From Bryobacterales bacterium (GTDB taxonomy: Bacteria > Acidobacteriota > Terriglobia > Bryobacterales > Bryobacteraceae): a DNA stretch of 56,996 bases. Numbering within the stretch: position 1 is the first letter of the stretch; the number at the start of each line of letters is the position of its first letter. The stretch is taken from contig PMTR01000097.1 of assembly GCA_003167255.1 (NCBI GenBank), positions 1-56,996 on the forward strand, in the 5' to 3' direction. The notes under the pieces were generated by a model. It searched no databases, was not told the DNA's origin, and saw only the letters and a list, made by a program, of their open reading frames with translations. This document shows positions 42,612 through 50,169 of the stretch, one piece after another. A program made the position numbers and the translations under genes.

Positions 42612-42640
42612 AAGCTACTACAATATGCTGTAGTATGCAA
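42612..42640 (-). promoter_or_regulatory. Promoter and BlaI-type operator
   Basis: A perfect palindrome with 7-bp arms, TACTACA (42616-42622) and TGTAGTA (42629-42635), spaced 6 bp. The TACA/TGTA core is the known recognition element of BlaI/MecI. On the minus strand it sits between a -35-like TTGCAT (42640-42635) and a weak -10 TAGCTT (42617-42612), 17 bp apart, so bound repressor would occlude the promoter. Confidence 0.72.
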
Positions 42641-42659
42641 GAAGTTTTTTAGGGAAACT

Positions 42660-42806
42660 CTGGTGGTCGAGGATGAGGCTCGGTTGTCGAAGCAACTTGC
42701 CAGCGCGCTGGAACAGGCGGGCTATGCCGTCGATTGCGCGACGTTGGGCGCTCGATGCGCGGTTATTGAATCGGCGGAAGGTCTGGCGCGCACGCGTTGT
42801 CACTGA
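42660..42806 (+). pseudogene. Fragment of an OmpR-type response regulator receiver domain
   Basis: The frame LVVEDEARLSKQLASALEQA followed by GYAVDCA is a textbook N-terminus of a receiver domain with its acidic pair. After about 28 residues it diverges and stops at 42806. There is no start codon, phosphoacceptor Asp or DNA-binding domain. Confidence 0.65.
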
Positions 42807-42846
42807 TGGTGAGTACCGCGGAGCAGTTTTGAACTGAGTAGATGAC

Positions 42847-43563
42847 CTAAGCGGGTTTCACCCATTCCATTACGAGAAACCAGGGCGCTCGGCTATAGTT
42901 CGTTGCTTTTGACGCTGGCGCGTCGTCGCTGGGTACCGGTTCGTCGAAATAGGTGAGGCGTAAGCCCGCATCGAGGAGGGTGCGCAGGTAGGTACTGATG
43001 GGACGATGATGATTCATGATGCGGATATCCCGATACTCCATCCACATCGAGCGTTCCTGAAGATAATTGTCGACCGGATAGTAAAGGCGCTGGCCGGCGC
43101 TGCCCTTAACCCAGCCGGTGTCGGCGCACGCCGTGTGGAAACTGTTGAGATTGGCGATAAGGAGAGCACCGCCGGGATCGAGGACGCGCGCCATCTCGGG
43201 GATGGCCGTGCGGATGTCGGGAATATCGATCAGGGACAGATAGCTTACGACGAGGTCGAAGGCATTATCTCCAAACGGCAGACACTCGGCCGCCGCTTCG
43301 AGATATGCGCCGCCCGCATCGCGCGCGCGGGCGGCAGCAATCAGCGCAGGCGTCGGATCCATGCCAATGACGTCTACGCCATGCAGCTTGAGCATGCGGC
43401 AGAAGCGGCCTTCGCCGCAACCTACATCCAGCGCTTTCTTGGGCGACCGCGTGAGGGCGCGGGGAAGCATGATCGGGTCGAGCACGTAGCGTCGTCCGAA
43501 GTCGCCATGTTCGCCCATATCCGCGATCCAAGCATCCGCCGCCGCCTGCCAGCAATTGTCCAT
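42847..43563 (-). CDS. Class I SAM-dependent methyltransferase
   Basis: A 238-aa Methyltransf_11/25-type enzyme with motif I ALDVGCGEGRFC, acidic GMDPTPALIAAA, motif AECLPFGDNAFDLVVSYLSL, and PEMARVLDPGGALLIANLNS. Substrate unknown. The start at 43563 (MDNCWQAAADAW) matches usual family length; ATG 43572 is also possible. Esterase-derived sequence abuts directly upstream (43574), so the gene has lost its native promoter and now borrows the upstream context. Confidence 0.8.
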   Translation of the reverse strand: MDNCWQAAADAWIADMGEHGDFGRRYVLDPIMLPRALTRSPKKALDVGCGEGRFCRMLKLHGVDVIGMDPTPALIAAARARDAGGAYLEAAAECLPFGDNAFDLVVSYLSLIDIPDIRTAIPEMARVLDPGGALLIANLNSFHTACADTGWVKGSAGQRLYYPVDNYLQERSMWMEYRDIRIMNHHRPISTYLRTLLDAGLRLTYFDEPVPSDDAPASKATNYSRAPWFLVMEWVKPA

Positions 43564-43573
43564 GATAGACATG

Positions 43574-43894
43574 GTAGACGACCGCAAAGCCATGTTCGTC
43601 CGCAAGGCGCTCAAATCCGTATCCCGTCTCGATTCGAATTTGCGCGCCGTTTTCGCCCGCGCCGTGCATCACTACCACCGGCGGCGCTCCTTTTGCCAGC
43701 CCCCGCGGCACGTAGGTCAGGTAGGACCGCTTCAACTCGCCCACCGCAATGGCCCCCTTGGTCAAAGTGCCGGACAGTTGTGGAACCTCAGGAGGAGCCG
43801 AGTAGACGAAGTAGCCAAACAGCGCACCCAGCACGCCAACCAAGGCAACCACGCCGATCAAGCCCCGAAAGACGAAGCGTAGAACTCTTCTCAT
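43574..43894 (-). pseudogene. Truncated secreted esterase/PHB-depolymerase-like gene
   Basis: 107 codons encode a signal/membrane helix (FRGLIGVVALVGVLGALFGY), a linker and the start of an alpha/beta-hydrolase-type domain (LTYVPRGLAKGAPPVVVMHG, AGENGAQIRIETGYGFERLA, DEHGFAVVY). Homology stops there: the sequence continues into methyltransferase DNA in another frame. The nucleophile-elbow Ser and the rest of the catalytic triad are missing. Residues 1-60 recur in the chimera at 36570-37010. Confidence 0.75.
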
Positions 43895-44376
43895 GGCAAT
43901 CTTCTTGCATTTTCCTTCCCTGGCAGGACTACCGGGGCTGGCCCCGTTGCAGGCTCCACAGTCCGCGCACCGAGAGGATGGCGGAGAAGAGCGCGGTCAC
44001 GCCGAGCGCGAGGAGTGTCCAGACGAAGAAGAAGCCCCCGCTGGACTGCGCGATCTTGCCGCCGACACCCTTCCCCATCATGTGGATGACGGGGACGCCC
44101 GCCCCAAGGAGCGACCCGAGCAAAATGATGACGTACCCCGATCGCCGTTCGGCGAGCACGAGCGTTCCGTACAGCCAGACGACCAGGATGGGTACAGCAA
44201 CGAGGTTTGAGGCCCCTCCCTTTTCCATCCCGCGGACGATGTCGTCCGTCAGGTGAAACGTCAGGAAGAGGATCGAGAGCAGAGACGCGACGATTAACAT
44301 GACGTTGTGTTTCATTGGATATTCTCCTTGTTGGATTTGCGTGCGCCTCATTGCCCTGCTGCCTTTGCCTGCTCCC
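43733..44376 (-). repeat. Duplicated module, copy B
   Basis: Counterpart of 36840-37499. It keeps more of the esterase gene than copy A and the paralogous membrane gene; the right edge again falls within codons for REQAKAAGQ. It is flanked on the left by a methyltransferase and on the right by a permease scrap. Confidence 0.8.
43929..44315 (-). CDS. Conserved four-helix membrane protein (copy B)
   Basis: A 128-aa paralog of 37046-37438 with the same helix pattern (MLIVASLLSILFLTFHLTDD, AVPILVVWLYGTLVLAERRS, GFFFVWTLLALGVTALFSAI) and the same C-terminus SLQRGQPR. The start at 44315 has GGAG (CAAGGAGAATATCC) upstream. Function unknown. It lies 34 bp upstream of the esterase remnant. Confidence 0.7.
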   Translation of the reverse strand: MKHNVMLIVASLLSILFLTFHLTDDIVRGMEKGGASNLVAVPILVVWLYGTLVLAERRSGYVIILLGSLLGAGVPVIHMMGKGVGGKIAQSSGGFFFVWTLLALGVTALFSAILSVRGLWSLQRGQPR

Positions 44377-44473
44377 TCCAGACCGGCTTCCGATTCCCGC
44401 AAATATCCGCCAATCGAGCGGCGGCTTTCGGCAAGCGGTGCGTCGCGGATCTGGTGTTCACGAAGTAACTGCG

Positions 44474-44698
44474 CTACTCGTATCGCAACGCCTGTGTGGG
44501 CGCGATGCGGCAGGCTCTTCGCGCGGGCACATAGGCCGCCAGCATGGTCACCACGACCATCGACGGCACCACCACCACGTAGACCACCAGATCGACCCCG
44601 CCCGTATTGAACAGCGCATTGAGCAGTCGCTCCACGCCGAAACCCATCGCCAGCCCGATCGCCGTTCCGACGCCGACCAGCAAGAGGCCCTTGCCCAT
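44474..44698 (-). pseudogene. C-terminal fragment of an ABC permease (MacB/ADOP type)
   Basis: 74 codons cover the last helices of an FtsX-like permease (LLLVGVGTAIGLAMGFGVER, VVVVPSMVVVTMLAAYVPAR) and the signature tail RRACRIAPTQALRYE. Full-length members exceed 400 or 800 aa; the upstream part is missing and a stop lies just before. This fits a remnant of the permease duplicates common in Acidobacteria. Confidence 0.75.
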
Positions 44699-44806
44699 TA
44701 AAGATTTGACGGCATCTCCTTCGTGCTAATGCAAGGGTAAACTCTCGGACGACGAGATCAATCAGTTCCCGTCATAGGGGCCCGGGCATTCTAACTTCTA
44801 ACTTCC

Positions 44807-44840
44807 ATATCCCGAAGGGATATCAAGGGCGAAGCCCTTG
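44807..44840 (-). terminator. Twin perfect hairpins after the cytochrome gene
   Basis: Two adjacent 17-bp hairpins, each a perfect 7-bp stem with GAA triloop on the + strand: ATATCCC/GGGATAT (44807-44823) and CAAGGGC/GCCCTTG (44824-44840). They start 1 bp beyond the cytochrome stop codon. Good candidate for transcription end or 3' protection; no T run. Confidence 0.5.
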
Positions 44841-44841
44841 T

Positions 44842-45471
44842 CTAGTGGCATCCCATACATCGGAAATTGCGTCCGTGGCAGAGGGCGCAGGTGGCTTTGT
44901 CCAGTTGCACTTTTCCGGAACTGTGGGCGTCCATGAAATGTGGAATTTCGGTGTGATTGGCCGGGCGCAACTCGGCATCCTGGGCGTGGCAATCCCAGCA
45001 GGAGAATGGGGCTTCAATCACCGTATGGCAGACCAGGCAATCGGCCATTTGAGGCAGCGCGGCGCGCGTGACCCGATCCGACTCCTCCAGACCGCGGTGG
45101 CAAGCTTGGCAGGGATCGCGCGTTCCCAGGCGGGTGCGGATCCATGCTGTTTGATCGCCCGGCGTCCGCAGGTAGTTCTTGTGGTCGATGGCAGCGGCCA
45201 AAAACGGCGCGACGTCACCCATCTTCAAGTGCAGGGCATGACTGAAATGGGTCAGGTTGGTGGCCGGCGGCGCTGGAATTTCGGCGTCGTCGTGGCATCC
45301 GAGACAAACTTCCTTGGCTGGCAGCAGGTTGTCTTGAACCTTCGTGCTGCTCGCCGCCGCCCGGTGACAGGTGACGCACCTCATCCCCATCCCCAGGTGC
45401 AGGCGATGCGGAAAAGGCGTGGCCCCGCATGCGGCGGCGCACGCATATCCAATCAGAAGAAACCTTCGCAA
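44842..45471 (-). CDS. Periplasmic heptaheme c-type cytochrome
   Basis: A 209-aa protein with seven CXXCH heme sites (Cys32, 56, 121, 145, 158, 195, 205), the last being the final five residues. Additional His residues suit bis-His ligation, as in cytochrome c3/c7-type proteins. Signal sequence about 1-17. Electron transfer in the periplasm is the expected role, possibly accepting from the dehydrogenase encoded just upstream. The start is TTG at 45471, two codons after the upstream gene's TAG; no other start keeps the signal peptide. The two genes share one reading frame, separated only by that TAG. Confidence 0.85.
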   Translation of the reverse strand: MRRFLLIGYACAAACGATPFPHRLHLGMGMRCVTCHRAAASSTKVQDNLLPAKEVCLGCHDDAEIPAPPATNLTHFSHALHLKMGDVAPFLAAAIDHKNYLRTPGDQTAWIRTRLGTRDPCQACHRGLEESDRVTRAALPQMADCLVCHTVIEAPFSCWDCHAQDAELRPANHTEIPHFMDAHSSGKVQLDKATCALCHGRNFRCMGCH

Positions 45472-45477
45472 GACGTT

Positions 45478-46662
45478 CTATTTTCCCGTGTAGGTCAGAT
45501 GCCAGATCTTCGAATTGCCGTCTTCGGAGATCAGCAGGCTGCCATCGGGCATTTGCAGCAATCCCACCGGCCGGCCCCACACATCCCGCTTGTCGGGGGC
45601 AATCATCCAGCCCTTCACCACCTCGGTGATTGGGCCCGAGGGCTTGCCGTTCTTGAATGGAATGAAGGCGACCGATTGGCCCACCCGCATGGAGCGGTTC
45701 CACGAACCATGGAAGCAAAGGAACGCTCCGCCCTGATACTCCGCCGGGAACTGCTTGCCCGTATAGAACAGGAAATCCAGCACTGCGACGTGCGCGCCCA
45801 ACTGCACATCGGGAACAAGCGTTTTAGCAACCAGCTCCGGCGCCAGTCCCGCATTTCTCGGATCTTCATGCGGGCCGATGTAAGAGTAAGGCCAGCCATA
45901 GAAGCCGCCTTGCTGGATGTGCGTGAAGAAGTCCGGCACCAGGTCGTCGCCCAGATCGTCGCGCTCCTGTACCGCGGCCCAAAGGGTGTCGGTGCCGGGA
46001 TACCAGCGCATGCCGATGGGATTGCGTGTGCCCGCCGCGAAGATTTCATGCTTCCACCCGTCCACGCTGTAGCGGTTGATGGCCGCCCGCCGCGGGTCCT
46101 CGCCCGTCGCCACGTTGGAGGCCGAGCCAACTCCCACATACAGATATTTCCCCGCGCGGTCGAATAGCAGGCTTCGCGTCCAGTGATGCGAGCCCTGGCC
46201 CGCCAGCGAAACCACTTCTTCCCCGGGACCGGCGGTCATCGTCTTGGCGTCGTACTTGTAGCGTTTGACCGAATCGCACTCGCCCACATACAGGTAGCCG
46301 TTCAACATGGCCAGCCCGAACGGCTGATTCAATTTCTCGATGAGCTTCTTGCGCTCTTTGCCTTGCAAGACGTAAACGATTCCCGAGTTATCGGGGCGTC
46401 GTCCCGAATCGGCGAGCAGGATCTCATTGCTGGGTCCCAGCATCATGGCGCGGGGAATGTTGAAATCGTCGGCCCACTCCTCCACGTGGAAACCGGCCGG
46501 GACAGCAAGCTTGGTGCCGGCTGGTTGTGGAATTACTTTCGGACCGTTGTTCGCCGACTTGGTGGCGTAAGGGGGCGGTAATTGGGGGTTTTGCGCCGCC
46601 TGGAACAGTACGGCTGCCGCGGCGCACAACGCCGCACAAAGAAGAATCCCTCTCAGGTGCAT
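45478..46662 (-). CDS. PQQ-dependent sugar/sorbosone dehydrogenase
   Basis: A 394-aa secreted six-bladed beta-propeller of the glucose/sorbosone dehydrogenase family: signal peptide about 1-22, VPAGFHVEEWADDFNIPRAM, LLADSGRRPDNSGIVYVLQG, HHWTRSLLFDRAGKYLYVGV, GTRNPIGMRWYPGTDTLWAA, GGFYGWPYSYIGPHEDPRNA. It oxidises sugars or related alcohols/aldehydes using PQQ; no PQQ biosynthesis gene is in the window. The start at 46662 (MHLRGI) fits the signal peptide; the ribosome-binding site is weak. The heptaheme cytochrome gene follows 6 bp after the stop, a plausible electron acceptor. Confidence 0.85.
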   Translation of the reverse strand: MHLRGILLCAALCAAAAVLFQAAQNPQLPPPYATKSANNGPKVIPQPAGTKLAVPAGFHVEEWADDFNIPRAMMLGPSNEILLADSGRRPDNSGIVYVLQGKERKKLIEKLNQPFGLAMLNGYLYVGECDSVKRYKYDAKTMTAGPGEEVVSLAGQGSHHWTRSLLFDRAGKYLYVGVGSASNVATGEDPRRAAINRYSVDGWKHEIFAAGTRNPIGMRWYPGTDTLWAAVQERDDLGDDLVPDFFTHIQQGGFYGWPYSYIGPHEDPRNAGLAPELVAKTLVPDVQLGAHVAVLDFLFYTGKQFPAEYQGGAFLCFHGSWNRSMRVGQSVAFIPFKNGKPSGPITEVVKGWMIAPDKRDVWGRPVGLLQMPDGSLLISEDGNSKIWHLTYTGK

Positions 46663-46730
46663 GTATGTATGATGCCACGGCAAGGCGGGCGGGCGCGGGA
46701 ATTATGGGGTCAGGACCTGGCTCGCGGAGA

Positions 46731-46767
46731 GCCGGACCAAGGGGTCCGGCGAGGGCGCCCGCCCTCC
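46731..46767 (-). repeat. Palindromic repeat between rpoD and the dehydrogenase gene
   Basis: On the minus strand it reads GGAGGGCGGGCGCCCTC followed by a perfect hairpin GCCGGACC/GGTCCGGC (46731-46750), then CTCT. The same layout occurs at 54733-54772 inside the MFS gene, so it seems to be a dispersed repeat family. It starts 3 bp beyond the rpoD stop and may also end rpoD transcription. Confidence 0.5.
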
Positions 46768-46769
46768 AT

Positions 46770-48299
46770 TTAGCGGGCGGCCATCAACGCCCGCAGCCGC
46801 CGTGCCCGCTCCGGCGCCCGCAACTGCCGCAAGGCCTTGGCTTCAATCTGCCGGATGCGCTCGCGCGTCACGTCGAATTCCTGGCCGATCTCTTCCAGCG
46901 TGTGTTCGCGCTCACATCCGATGCCGAACCGCATGCGGATCACCTTCTCTTCCTTGGGAGAAAGCGTCTTCAGAATTCCCGCCGTTTCGTCACGGACGTT
47001 GGTTTCAATCACCGCATCGACGGGCGAACCTACCCAGCGATCTTCAATCAGGTCGCCCAGCGCCGATTCGCCATCCCGGCCCACCGGGGTTTCCAGCGAT
47101 ACCGGGTCACGCGAAATGGTCTTCAGCTTCTGGACTTTCTCCACCGGGATATCCATCCGGCGACCAATTTCGTCATTTGTCGGAGTTCTGCCGAGTTCCT
47201 TCTCCAGCTCGCGCGTCGCCCGGAGGAACTTGTTCATGCTCTCGTTCATGTGAACGGGAATTCGAATCGTCCGGGACTGGTCGGCAATGGCTCGCGTGAT
47301 GGCTTGCCGGATCCACCAGGTGGCGTACGTAGAAAACTTGTAGCCGCGGCGGTATTCGAACTTGTCGGCGGCCCGCATCAGCCCGATATTGCCTTCCTGG
47401 ATCAAGTCCAACAGATGAAGTCCGCGGTTCACGTATTTCTTGGCCACGGAAACCACCAGCCGCAGGTTGGCCTCCACCAAGTCCTTCTTGGCGCGTTCCG
47501 CTTCGGCTTCGCCGTGACGGATCACGGTCATGCTGTGGCGCAGTTCGGGAAGAGTGGCGCCGGCGGCGGCTTCCCGCTTCTTGATTTCGCGCTTCAACTC
47601 CCGCAGCCGTGCCTGTTGCACCGGGTTGTTGCGGACTTCGAGTTTTTTGATCTCGCTGTCGAGGTGGCTGATCTCATCCACCGCCCGCTCGATCTCACGC
47701 GAAAACTCTTTCCATTTGTTCACTCGAAAGGGGCAGTGACGGATGGCTAGCGAAACCTCTACCTTGGCCCGGTTGAGCTTTGCCAGCAAGCGTTTACGAG
47801 GCTTCTTGCTGGCCAGCGGAGTGGTCTCGAACTTGTCCTGTAGTTGCTGCAGTTTCTTGTACAACACCGCTACATCGGCAAACAGCCGGGCGGCATCCTG
47901 CCGGACCTTGATGTCCGCCGGAGTACCCTCTTCCACGTCCCCAAGGTCGGCCACGCTATCCAGTTCGAGCGTCGCCTTCTTGAGTTGCTCGGAAATCTCC
48001 ACCACTACGTGCTGCACCAGCGCCGAGCGGCTAATTGCCTTTTGCATCCGGAACTTACCGCGCTCCATGCGCCGCGCCAAATCGACTTCGCCCTCGCGCG
48101 TGAGCAGCGGTACGGCACCCATCTCCCGCAGGTACACTCGTACCGGATCGTCCGTGTAGATGGACTCCTCTACCGGCGGCGGGTGCAGGAAATCGGCTTC
48201 GTGTGCGGCCTCGGGATCGAAAAACTTGGTTTCTTCTTCAAAACTAAGGCCGAGATGTTCGGGGCTGTCCGCTAAGAATTGATCTTCGAAATGGTCCAC
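46770..48299 (-). CDS. rpoD: Primary sigma factor (sigma-70)
   Basis: A 509-aa housekeeping sigma factor. Region 1.2 [20 protein letters not shown], region 2 with [40 protein letters not shown] and [20 protein letters not shown], region 3 [20 protein letters not shown], region 4 ending [20 protein letters not shown]. It lacks the long acidic region 1.1, so it is shorter than E. coli RpoD (613 aa). A non-conserved region of about 150 residues lies between 1.2 and 2. GTG start at 48299 with very strong GGGGGAGGTGAG 7 bp upstream. nrdR lies upstream on the same strand. Confidence 0.95.
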   Translation of the reverse strand: MDHFEDQFLADSPEHLGLSFEEETKFFDPEAAHEADFLHPPPVEESIYTDDPVRVYLREMGAVPLLTREGEVDLARRMERGKFRMQKAISRSALVQHVVVEISEQLKKATLELDSVADLGDVEEGTPADIKVRQDAARLFADVAVLYKKLQQLQDKFETTPLASKKPRKRLLAKLNRAKVEVSLAIRHCPFRVNKWKEFSREIERAVDEISHLDSEIKKLEVRNNPVQQARLRELKREIKKREAAAGATLPELRHSMTVIRHGEAEAERAKKDLVEANLRLVVSVAKKYVNRGLHLLDLIQEGNIGLMRAADKFEYRRGYKFSTYATWWIRQAITRAIADQSRTIRIPVHMNESMNKFLRATRELEKELGRTPTNDEIGRRMDIPVEKVQKLKTISRDPVSLETPVGRDGESALGDLIEDRWVGSPVDAVIETNVRDETAGILKTLSPKEEKVIRMRFGIGCEREHTLEEIGQEFDVTRERIRQIEAKALRQLRAPERARRLRALMAAR

Positions 48300-48566
48300 T
48301 AAGACTCACCTCCCCCATAAACATCCATCCGCTGCGGCGGATTTCTTGAAAATGGGGTACTTGCCTGGAAAAAGTTCAACCTGTTGGCTGGGCACAAACT
48401 ATGCACAAGATTGGCCGTATTTCGGGGTTCGACTTTCGACTGATGATATCATCATTCCCCCGCAAAGTTAAGCTCATTTTTAAAGATGTCTTAAAAACGT
48501 TTAGGTTACATCGATTTTCCGGCTCGGCCGCCGCGCACCCCCGGAGGCGGGGCCCGTAACCGCGCC

Positions 48567-49028
48567 TCAGGGCAGTTTGTGCCGCATTAAGTTCTTGAGT
48601 TCATTGAAGAAAGCTTGCTCATCCTGGAAATCCCGGTAGACCGATGCGAAGCGCACGTAGGCAATCTTGTCCATATCCCGCAAACTGTCCATGAGAAATT
48701 CTCCTATTTCTATAGTAGAAATCTCGCGGTCAGGCGAGTCGCTCACTTTGGACTCGACTTGGTTGACGACTTCTGACAGCCTCGCCATGCCCACCGGCCG
48801 TTTTTCACAAGCCTTGAGCAGTCCACCCAGCACTTTCTGCCGGTCGAATTTCTCCCGCCGGCCGTCTTTCTTGATTACCATGTAGGGAACTTCGTCGATG
48901 CGCTCATACGTGGTGAAGCGCCGCTCGCACGACAGGCATTCCCGGCGCCGCCGGATGGCATCGCCTTCCTTGCTCTCCCGCGAATCTACCACTTTATCCT
49001 GCGAATGGTTACAAAACGGACACTTCAT
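48567..49028 (-). CDS. nrdR: Ribonucleotide reductase repressor NrdR
   Basis: A 153-aa protein. N-terminal zinc ribbon with Cys3, Cys6, Cys31 and Cys34 (KCPFC ... ECLSCERRFTTYER), followed by an ATP-cone (VIKKDGRREKFDRQKVLGGL). It represses nrd genes in response to dATP/ATP. Length and motifs are standard. Its start overlaps the end of the upstream membrane-protein gene by 20 bp, so translation is probably coupled. No NrdR box or nrd gene was seen in the window. Confidence 0.95.
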   Translation of the reverse strand: MKCPFCNHSQDKVVDSRESKEGDAIRRRRECLSCERRFTTYERIDEVPYMVIKKDGRREKFDRQKVLGGLLKACEKRPVGMARLSEVVNQVESKVSDSPDREISTIEIGEFLMDSLRDMDKIAYVRFASVYRDFQDEQAFFNELKNLMRHKLP

Positions 49029-50067
49029 TTCGCCACCTCCCGGCCATCTGCCGCAGGCTGTGCCAATCCAGCCCCTCTTTCAATGCCAGGCCCAGACCAG
49101 CCGGCACAACCGCTACAAATGTAATTATCCAGAGGAACACAGCGAACGACGTCGCCAGCTCCAGCCTGGTCCCATACAGTTCCGTTAGCACCAAGGCCGC
49201 CGCCACTTGTGTTCCGCCCCCGATGCCGGGGATCTGCACCACTCCTCCGAACGATACAAAGCCCATCAGAATCAAAATGTCTACAAACGTAAGATTAATC
49301 ATCCCGGCAAATGCCTGCACCACGCACCAATAACAGGCCGCGATCAAGATCCACTCGAGCACCGAATATACAAAGATCAGCAGCAGAGCGGCATCGCTGC
49401 GCGTCGATTCCACTCCCTGAACCAATGCGGTCAGAAACCGTTCCACCCGCTGGAAACGCGCTTCCGGCAAGAAGTGGAAGGCCGCGATCAGCCGTCGCCG
49501 CGCCGGCTCGGCGAAATGCCGCAGGCTGAGCAACACCACCAGCACCAGTATGCACGAAATCCAGACGATCCTTCCGCCGAAGGCCAGTAGCCAGGCGAAT
49601 GTGGGTCCCACGTGCAGGCCCGATCCATGCACCCGGGAAAGCGCAAAGCCCAGCAGCAGAGAAGCCATTAACAGGTCGAATACGCGCTCCAGCAGCCATG
49701 CCGCCAATTGCGACGTCAAGGGCACCTGCTCCTTCGCCGCGATCAGGTAGGGCCGCACAAAGTCTCCCGCCCGCCCGAACAGGGTGATGGCCGTAAACCC
49801 AATCATCGTGGCTGTCAACAGCTTGCTCATGGACGGCCGCGGTTTGAGCGGCTTCAGAAAGACAGCCCAACGCAGCGCGCGGCCCCAATAGGTGCCGTAA
49901 ATGGGCGCCAGCGAGAGCAGCAGCCAATGCCAGCGTAACCGCTTCACGCTGGCCGCGGCCAGTTGCCAATCGAAGCCCTGTTTCGGCCATTGGCTGTATA
50001 AGATCCACGCCAGCGCCGCTATCGCCAGCGCGCAGCCGGTCAGCCACTTCCAGGTATGGCGGTGAAT
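49009..50067 (-). CDS. LPG-synthase-type integral membrane protein, probable ATT start
   Basis: A 352-aa polytopic protein of the UPF0104/LPG-synthase TM superfamily: GRALRWAVFLKPLKPRPSMS, LFGRAGDFVRPYLIAAKEQV, and the late motif VVQIPGIGGGTQVAAALVLT. Substrate unknown; relatives flip or modify lipids. The first in-frame ATG/GTG start (GTG 49947) would drop the first helix. Reading upstream gives HRHTWKWLTGCALAIAALAW, a typical first helix, beginning at an ATT codon (50067) preceded by AGGGGGAGGAGG at 6-bp spacing. No ATG, GTG or TTG lies in that frame near the site. It overlaps nrdR by 20 bp. Confidence 0.75.
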   Translation of the reverse strand: MHRHTWKWLTGCALAIAALAWILYSQWPKQGFDWQLAAASVKRLRWHWLLLSLAPIYGTYWGRALRWAVFLKPLKPRPSMSKLLTATMIGFTAITLFGRAGDFVRPYLIAAKEQVPLTSQLAAWLLERVFDLLMASLLLGFALSRVHGSGLHVGPTFAWLLAFGGRIVWISCILVLVVLLSLRHFAEPARRRLIAAFHFLPEARFQRVERFLTALVQGVESTRSDAALLLIFVYSVLEWILIAACYWCVVQAFAGMINLTFVDILILMGFVSFGGVVQIPGIGGGTQVAAALVLTELYGTRLELATSFAVFLWIITFVAVVPAGLGLALKEGLDWHSLRQMAGRWRNEVSVL

Positions 50068-50169
50068 TACTGGCCTCCTCCCCCTGTATGTGTCGAAAGT
50101 GCTGGCATACCGGAAAAATTGAACCTATCATGATAAAGCCTCGTTTCTCCATATGAAAGAACGAGTGCC

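Noticed and set aside
44845-46167. 440-aa open frame on the + strand
   Set aside because: Lies opposite the heptaheme cytochrome and PQQ dehydrogenase, whose CXXCH and propeller motifs are decisive for the minus strand.
46527-47750. 407-aa open frame on the + strand across the rpoD end
   Set aside because: rpoD on the minus strand is unmistakable; this frame has no motif.
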